From NCBI GenBank assembly GCA_937975585.1, contig CALJUC010000291.1:1-47111 (forward strand): 47,111 bases of DNA, read 5' to 3'. The position numbers and the translations under genes are program-made. This document shows, in pieces, positions 42,995-47,111 of this stretch (position 1 is the first letter of the stretch; every line of letters begins with the position of its first letter). Source of the stretch: an uncultured Moraxella sp. (GTDB lineage Bacteria; Pseudomonadota; Gammaproteobacteria; Pseudomonadales; Moraxellaceae). The notes beneath the pieces were generated by a model, which saw only the letters and a program-made list of their open reading frames with translations, was not told where the DNA came from and ran no database searches.

Positions 42995-44257
42995 ATGTAC
43001 CAAAGTACCAAAATTAGCGAATTTGACCCTGCCTTATATGCTGCTATGAGCGATGAAGCCAAGCGTCAAGAAGACCACATTGAGCTTATCGCATCAGAAA
43101 ACTACTGCTCGCCAGCGGTGATGGAAGCGCAAGGTAGCCAATTGACCAACAAATACGCAGAAGGCTATCCAGGCAAGCGTTACTATGGCGGTTGTGAGTT
43201 CGTTGACGTGGTTGAACAATTAGCGATTGACCGTGCAAAAGATTTGTTCGGCGCAGATTACGCCAACGTCCAACCACACGCGGGTAGCCAAGCGAATAGC
43301 GCGGTATTCTTAGCGTTATTAAAAGCCGGTGATACCGTTCTAGGTATGAGCTTGGCGGACGGTGGTCACTTGACTCACGGTGCCCACGTTAACTTCTCAG
43401 GCATCAACTACAAAGCGGTACAATACGGTATCGACAAAACCACTGGCAAAATCGACTATGATGAAGTCGCACGTCTTGCCCAAGAACACCAACCAAAAAT
43501 GATTATCGCCGGTTTCTCAGCGTATAGCCAAGTGGTTGATTGGCAAAAATTCCGTGAAATCGCAGACAGCGTTGGCGCGTATTTGATGGTTGATATGGCA
43601 CACGTTGCCGGTCTAGTGGCAGCCGGTGTATACCCAAGTCCAGTCCAAATCGCTGACGTAACGACCACCACCACGCACAAAACCTTACGTGGCCCACGTT
43701 CAGGTCTGATCTTGGCCAAAGCCAACCCAGAAATCGAGAAAAAACTGAACTCTGCGGTATTCCCAGGTAACCAAGGTGGCCCATTGATGCACGCGATTGC
43801 GGCAAAAGCTGTGTGCTTTAAAGAAGCGCTAAGCGATGACTTCAAAGCGTACCAACAACAAGTGGTAAAAAACGCCAAAGCCATGGCAGAAGTGATTCAA
43901 TCACGCGGTTACGACATCGTGTCTGGTGGCACTGAAAACCACTTGATGCTTATCAGCTTAATCAAGCAAGAAATGACTGGTAAAGACGCTGACCGTTGGT
44001 TGGGTGAAGCTTTCATTACGGTAAATAAAAACGCGGTACCAAACGATCCAAAATCACCATTCGTGACTTCAGGTATTCGTATCGGTACGCCAGCGGTTAC
44101 CACACGCGGTTTTGGTGAGCAAGAAGTTAAAGACTTAGCTGGTTGGATTTGTGACGTATTAGACAGCAAAGGTGATGAAGCGGTTATCGCATCAGTCCGT
44201 GAAAAAGTCAAAGCCGTATGTGCTAAATTCCCAGTATACGAGCAAGCATTCGTGTAA
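42995..44257 (+). CDS. glyA: Serine hydroxymethyltransferase
   Basis: This PLP enzyme converts serine and tetrahydrofolate to glycine and 5,10-methylene-tetrahydrofolate. The PLP-binding lysine is K229 in TTTTTHKTLRGPRSG, the same position as in E. coli. QPHAGSQAN, ADGGHLTHGA and the MVDMAHVAGL segment complete the active site. The length of 420 aa is normal. AAGAGGAA lies ahead of the ATG. It is followed by a good terminator and appears monocistronic. No glycine riboswitch or MetR-like site could be recognised upstream. Confidence 0.98.
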   Translation: MYQSTKISEFDPALYAAMSDEAKRQEDHIELIASENYCSPAVMEAQGSQLTNKYAEGYPGKRYYGGCEFVDVVEQLAIDRAKDLFGADYANVQPHAGSQANSAVFLALLKAGDTVLGMSLADGGHLTHGAHVNFSGINYKAVQYGIDKTTGKIDYDEVARLAQEHQPKMIIAGFSAYSQVVDWQKFREIADSVGAYLMVDMAHVAGLVAAGVYPSPVQIADVTTTTTHKTLRGPRSGLILAKANPEIEKKLNSAVFPGNQGGPLMHAIAAKAVCFKEALSDDFKAYQQQVVKNAKAMAEVIQSRGYDIVSGGTENHLMLISLIKQEMTGKDADRWLGEAFITVNKNAVPNDPKSPFVTSGIRIGTPAVTTRGFGEQEVKDLAGWICDVLDSKGDEAVIASVREKVKAVCAKFPVYEQAFV

Positions 44258-44288
44258 GCGAATAACTGCTTATTTAACGGATTAATAG

Positions 44289-44320
44289 AAAAGGCCGACA
44301 TCGTTATGTTGGCCTTTTTT
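44289..44320 (+). terminator. Intrinsic terminator of glyA
   Basis: AAAAGGCCGACAT (44289-44301) pairs with ATGTTGGCCTTTT (44306-44318), one wobble, loop CGTT, and runs into TTTTTT. Confidence 0.88.
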
Positions 44321-44461
44321 AATGCCTAAAATTTTTTACAACCCAAACATAAAGTTATAAATATGTAACAGTGGCACTCTAAAATTACGCCTTTTTTAAT
44401 TATGCAACATTTGTCATTATTTTGTTGCATATAATGGTTGCTTTTTAATTGAGGAGAGATG

Positions 44462-44995
44462 ATGAAACAACGATTTGCAATGGGTACATTAGGCTGTATG
44501 GTTAGTGCGCTGGTCTTGACAGGTTGTGCGACCTTACCGGAGTCTATGCCGATTATTGTGACGCCACCAGTCGATAATAGCGTGCATGTACAAACCCAAA
44601 GCCAACAGGTGATTCAGGCCAACGAAGCATCAGCCTTGAACGGTGAAAAACACGGCTTGATTCGCCAAGCCGATGCCTGTCTGGATGTACATGGTGATGA
44701 TGGCAAAACCGTGATTCGTTACCAATGCTATGGTAAAGCCAATCAGCTATTTAGCCGCCACGCTGACCAAACGATTCGCCAAGGCGATAAATGCCTAGAT
44801 GTGGTGGGTGAGGGGCAGCGAGATGGCACGCCAGTGATTATGTACGCTTGCCATGCCAAGGCCAATCAGCAGTGGTATCGTGATGGCCAACAATTACGCA
44901 ATGTCCAAACAGGCAAATGCTTGACCACGACCGACCAAAACAAAGCGGTCATCGCAAGCTGTCAAAACGCGCCCAATCAACGTTTTATGTTTTAA
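44462..44995 (+). CDS. Lipoprotein with ricin-type beta-trefoil domain
   Basis: The 177-residue lipoprotein has a signal peptide with lipobox LTGC, a polar tether, and a C-terminal ricin-like lectin domain. Three repeats are visible: ACLDVHGDDGKTVIRYQC, KCLDVVGEGQRDGTPVIMYAC and KCLTTTDQNKAVIASC, each followed by a Q-rich W/F motif (NQLFSRH, NQQWYRD, NQRFMF). Such domains bind sugars. Cys pairs probably form disulfides in the periplasm or at the surface. Start choice: GAGGAGAG is too close to ATG 44459, so ATG 44462 is preferred. Its stop codon overlaps tail-to-tail with the regulator gene on the other strand. Confidence 0.82.
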   Translation: MKQRFAMGTLGCMVSALVLTGCATLPESMPIIVTPPVDNSVHVQTQSQQVIQANEASALNGEKHGLIRQADACLDVHGDDGKTVIRYQCYGKANQLFSRHADQTIRQGDKCLDVVGEGQRDGTPVIMYACHAKANQQWYRDGQQLRNVQTGKCLTTTDQNKAVIASCQNAPNQRFMF

Positions 44996-45945
44996 GCAGT
45001 TACCATATCCGATGATTTTGCCTTACGGCTAAAACGTGACAAAAAGCCTTTAATTTTGGCTGAAAAGCTGCTTTTCTCGCGTTCACTGACTTCAGCAACG
45101 GCATGGCGTAACTGTAGTTTTGGTTGCGCCACCAGCTGTTCATGATGTGAAAATGCACGCTGTAGGCTGATATTGAGCATGGATAAATTCGTTGGGCGCG
45201 GTAGGTAGCGATAGACTTGGCCTTTATTAATCAAATCAATCAGACTATTAGCGTCTTTAAACTCCGTAAGTACCAGTACTGCTAATTCAGGGTAGCTATT
45301 TTTTAGTGAGTAAATAATCGGTGCGATATTTTCGCCACCTAGACTCACATCGGTCAATGCCACCGCAAAGGTCTGCTGTGATAACATCTCATGGGCTTGT
45401 TCAAGGGAGCTCGCCCAATACACATCCAAGTCAGCAAAGCGTTGTTTTAACTGTAAATACACTTCTTCATGGTCATCCATGACAAGCACACGGCGCTTGA
45501 CCAAGTCGTGTGCGTTAATGATGGGAGCTTCTGTGGTAGGCTGCTCATTGATGATGTGCTGGGTTTGGATAGCGATATCAGTGGCTTGATAAACCACATG
45601 TTTGAGCTCATCGGTTTGCCATGGTTTGGTGATGTAGCGGAAGATTTCACCCTCGTTGATGGAATTCACCACCGCATTAAGGTCGGCATAACCCGTCAGC
45701 AAGATTCGCACCGTATGCGGCGATACTTCTTTGACGTCTTTTAGCACATCAACCCCAAGACGTTGGGGCATGCGTTGGTCGCTCACCACCACTTGCACAT
45801 CGTGTTGTTTGACGTACTCAAGCAAAGCGTCAGGATTGGTGGTGGTAAAAACGTCATGGGTGTCACGAAAGTGCATTTTTAACGTGCGTAAAATACGTTC
45901 TTCATCATCGATAAAAGCAATTCTTGGTTTGATTTGGTTCATCAT
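44992..45945 (-). CDS. Response regulator with two receiver domains and no output domain
   Basis: The 317-residue protein has a complete first receiver (D13/D14, phospho-acceptor D56 in VVSDQRMP, K107 in YITKPW) of the type found in RpfG/HupR-like regulators. A second receiver starts near 152 (D157/D158, D199 in ALTDVSLGG), in which the conserved Lys is replaced by Arg (YLPRP, R250). A basic C-terminal tail of about 50 residues holds FSAKIKGFLSRFSRKAK. No DNA-binding or enzymatic domain is visible. It lies 77 bases downstream of the sensor kinase gene, so it is that kinase's partner. The output is unknown. GAGG precedes the ATG. Confidence 0.85.
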   Translation of the reverse strand: MMNQIKPRIAFIDDEERILRTLKMHFRDTHDVFTTTNPDALLEYVKQHDVQVVVSDQRMPQRLGVDVLKDVKEVSPHTVRILLTGYADLNAVVNSINEGEIFRYITKPWQTDELKHVVYQATDIAIQTQHIINEQPTTEAPIINAHDLVKRRVLVMDDHEEVYLQLKQRFADLDVYWASSLEQAHEMLSQQTFAVALTDVSLGGENIAPIIYSLKNSYPELAVLVLTEFKDANSLIDLINKGQVYRYLPRPTNLSMLNISLQRAFSHHEQLVAQPKLQLRHAVAEVSEREKSSFSAKIKGFLSRFSRKAKSSDMVTA

Positions 45946-46022
45946 GACCTCGGAAAAAATAACGGACAGTTATGTATTACGGGTTAAGTACTTCTTCTAT
46001 CACTTATTACATACAGCTTTGG

Positions 46023-47111
46023 TTAATCAAGTAGCAAGCGTTTGGTGCTAGCATTCGCTGCTGTGACTTGAGTTTTGGGTAAAGTTAAGGTAAAGGTCGT
46101 TCCTTTGCCCACGGTAGAGTCAACGTCAATCTTACCGTGATGCTGTTCCATGATTTGGGCAGAAATTGCCAAGCCCAAACCCGTGCCTTCACCCGCGGCT
46201 TTGGTGGTAAAAAACGGCTCAAAAATCTGTTGAATCACTTCATTACTCATGCCTGAACCCGTATCACTGACGCGGACATACACATTGGCATCATCTTCAA
46301 GGCTTTCGACGGTTAAGGTGCCATTGCCATCCATCGCTTGGGCCGCATTGTTAAACAAATTGAGTAACACTTGATTGATTTGTGAAGGGTTACAGCTAAT
46401 CTCGCTGACCGCGTGCAAATCAGTGACAACTTCAAGGGTTTTTAGGTTATTACGCGCGATAGTCAATGAGCTAGTGATACAGGCATTGATGTCGGTATCC
46501 TTGATTTTGGCTTCATCGAGTCGCGAGAAGTCGCGCAAGTTGACCACCAGTTCTGAAATTTGTGTGACCCCAAATTGGGCATCTTCGACCAAACCCGTTA
46601 AGTCATCATGCAACGCATCGGCCACCAATTCATCACCACAAGCAATGGTGTCACCAATCGCTTGCTCAAGTTGGCTATCATCTGCATTCGGGTCGGCAAC
46701 CACGCTTTTTAGCTGTTGGGTACGCTGTACCAATTCTTCATAGCGGCCAAGGCTTGCGTCAATCAACTCTAAGTTACTACTGACATAACCAAGCGGGGTA
46801 TTGACCTCATGGGCGACACCCGCAACCATCTGACCCAAGGTTGACATTTTCTCGGCTTGAACCAATTGCACTTGTGACGCTTTGAGGTCTTTTAATGCCT
46901 GGTTAAGATGCTCGGTGCGCTCAACCACTTGCTGTTCAAGGCGTTCATTGACTTGGGCAAGTGCGCCTTCATTCTCGACCACGCGATCAATCAACTGATT
47001 CATCGAGTCGGTGATGACTGCGATTTCGCTCACCTGAGTCGGTGGGAGTTTATGCTCGGTCAGTGCCAAGTAACGCTTTTGCTCAACCAAGTCACCCAAG
47101 GTACTAACGGA
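46023..47111 (-). CDS. Sensor histidine kinase, 5' end outside the window
   Basis: This is the C-terminal ~362 residues of a histidine kinase; the frame stays open to the window edge (TTG at 47099 is internal). It begins inside a HAMP-like domain (TLGDLVEQKRYLAL...VSEIAVITDSMNQLIDRV). A coiled coil follows, then the H-box QMVAGVAHEVNTPLGYV (His at 97 counted from that TTG) and the ATPase domain with LLNLFNNAAQAM, VSDTGSGM, IFEPFFTTK and GEGTGLGLAIS. The ATPase is of the class in which kinases have a short lid with EPFFTTK. It is upstream of a double-receiver regulator in the same direction, so they form a two-component pair. The sensed signal lies in the missing N-terminus. Confidence 0.9.
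   Translation of the reverse strand, partial: SVSTLGDLVEQKRYLALTEHKLPPTQVSEIAVITDSMNQLIDRVVENEGALAQVNERLEQQVVERTEHLNQALKDLKASQVQLVQAEKMSTLGQMVAGVAHEVNTPLGYVSSNLELIDASLGRYEELVQRTQQLKSVVADPNADDSQLEQAIGDTIACGDELVADALHDDLTGLVEDAQFGVTQISELVVNLRDFSRLDEAKIKDTDINACITSSLTIARNNLKTLEVVTDLHAVSEISCNPSQINQVLLNLFNNAAQAMDGNGTLTVESLEDDANVYVRVSDTGSGMSNEVIQQIFEPFFTTKAAGEGTGLGLAISAQIMEQHHGKIDVDSTVGKGTTFTLTLPKTQVTAANASTKRLLLD

Noticed and set aside
1..47111. tRNA genes, CRISPR arrays, insertion sequences or prophage
   Set aside because: No cloverleaf with a TTCRANY arm, no regularly spaced repeats, and no transposase, integrase or phage-structural protein was recognised.

Overview
The window is a stretch of chromosome from a gammaproteobacterium, most likely a member of the Moraxellaceae (Moraxella/Faucicola, Psychrobacter or Acinetobacter relatives). 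The clues are the rplT-pheM-pheS-pheT-ihfA order, a complete twitching-type Pil-Chp chemosensory cluster, minCDE, a MetNIQ importer and moderate G+C with many TTG/TTA-rich codons. The species call is inference; no rRNA, tRNA, insertion sequence, prophage or CRISPR array was seen. Both edges cut genes: rplT lacks its 5' end and a sensor kinase gene at the right edge lacks its 5' end.

Left part (1-5300, plus strand): rplT ends in a strong terminator, then comes a short Phe-rich leader peptide overlapping an attenuator-like hairpin, then pheS, an inserted HAD-family hydrolase gene, pheT and ihfA. Next (5300-16110, all minus strand) are metN-metI-metQ, an OmpR-type regulator with its sensor kinase and a Spy/CpxP-like Met/His-rich lipoprotein (a Cpx-like envelope stress module), and an RND efflux pump with a lipoprotein adaptor but no TolC-type gene.

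Centre (16546-31073, plus strand): an MTA/SAH nucleosidase-like gene, then pilG, pilH, pilI, pilJ, pilK, chpA, chpB and a divergent CheW-like gene. These form the Pil-Chp pathway that controls type IV pilus extension/retraction. PilJ is short and has almost no periplasmic part, and a strong terminator separates pilGHIJ from pilK-chpA. A cytochrome b561 gene follows.

Right part (31159-47111, mixed strands): minE, minD and a long-linker minC; an unrecognised membrane protein; a PlsC-type acyltransferase; an OmpA-family lipoprotein; a DUF1877 protein; a DUF1345 membrane protein; rluE, with a hairpin over its ribosome binding site; a lipoprotein gene broken by a single in-frame TAA; a FemAB-like acetyltransferase; ubiC; an SH3-like secreted protein; glyA; a ricin-type lipoprotein; and a two-component pair made of a double-receiver regulator and its kinase.

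Most of the content is housekeeping. The most interesting signals are regulatory or architectural: the phe attenuator, the reduced PilJ, the loop-expanded Cpx-like kinase beside a Met-rich Spy-like protein, the MetN lacking its methionine-sensing domain, and the nonsense-interrupted lipoprotein. I did not find a clearly new multi-gene system.
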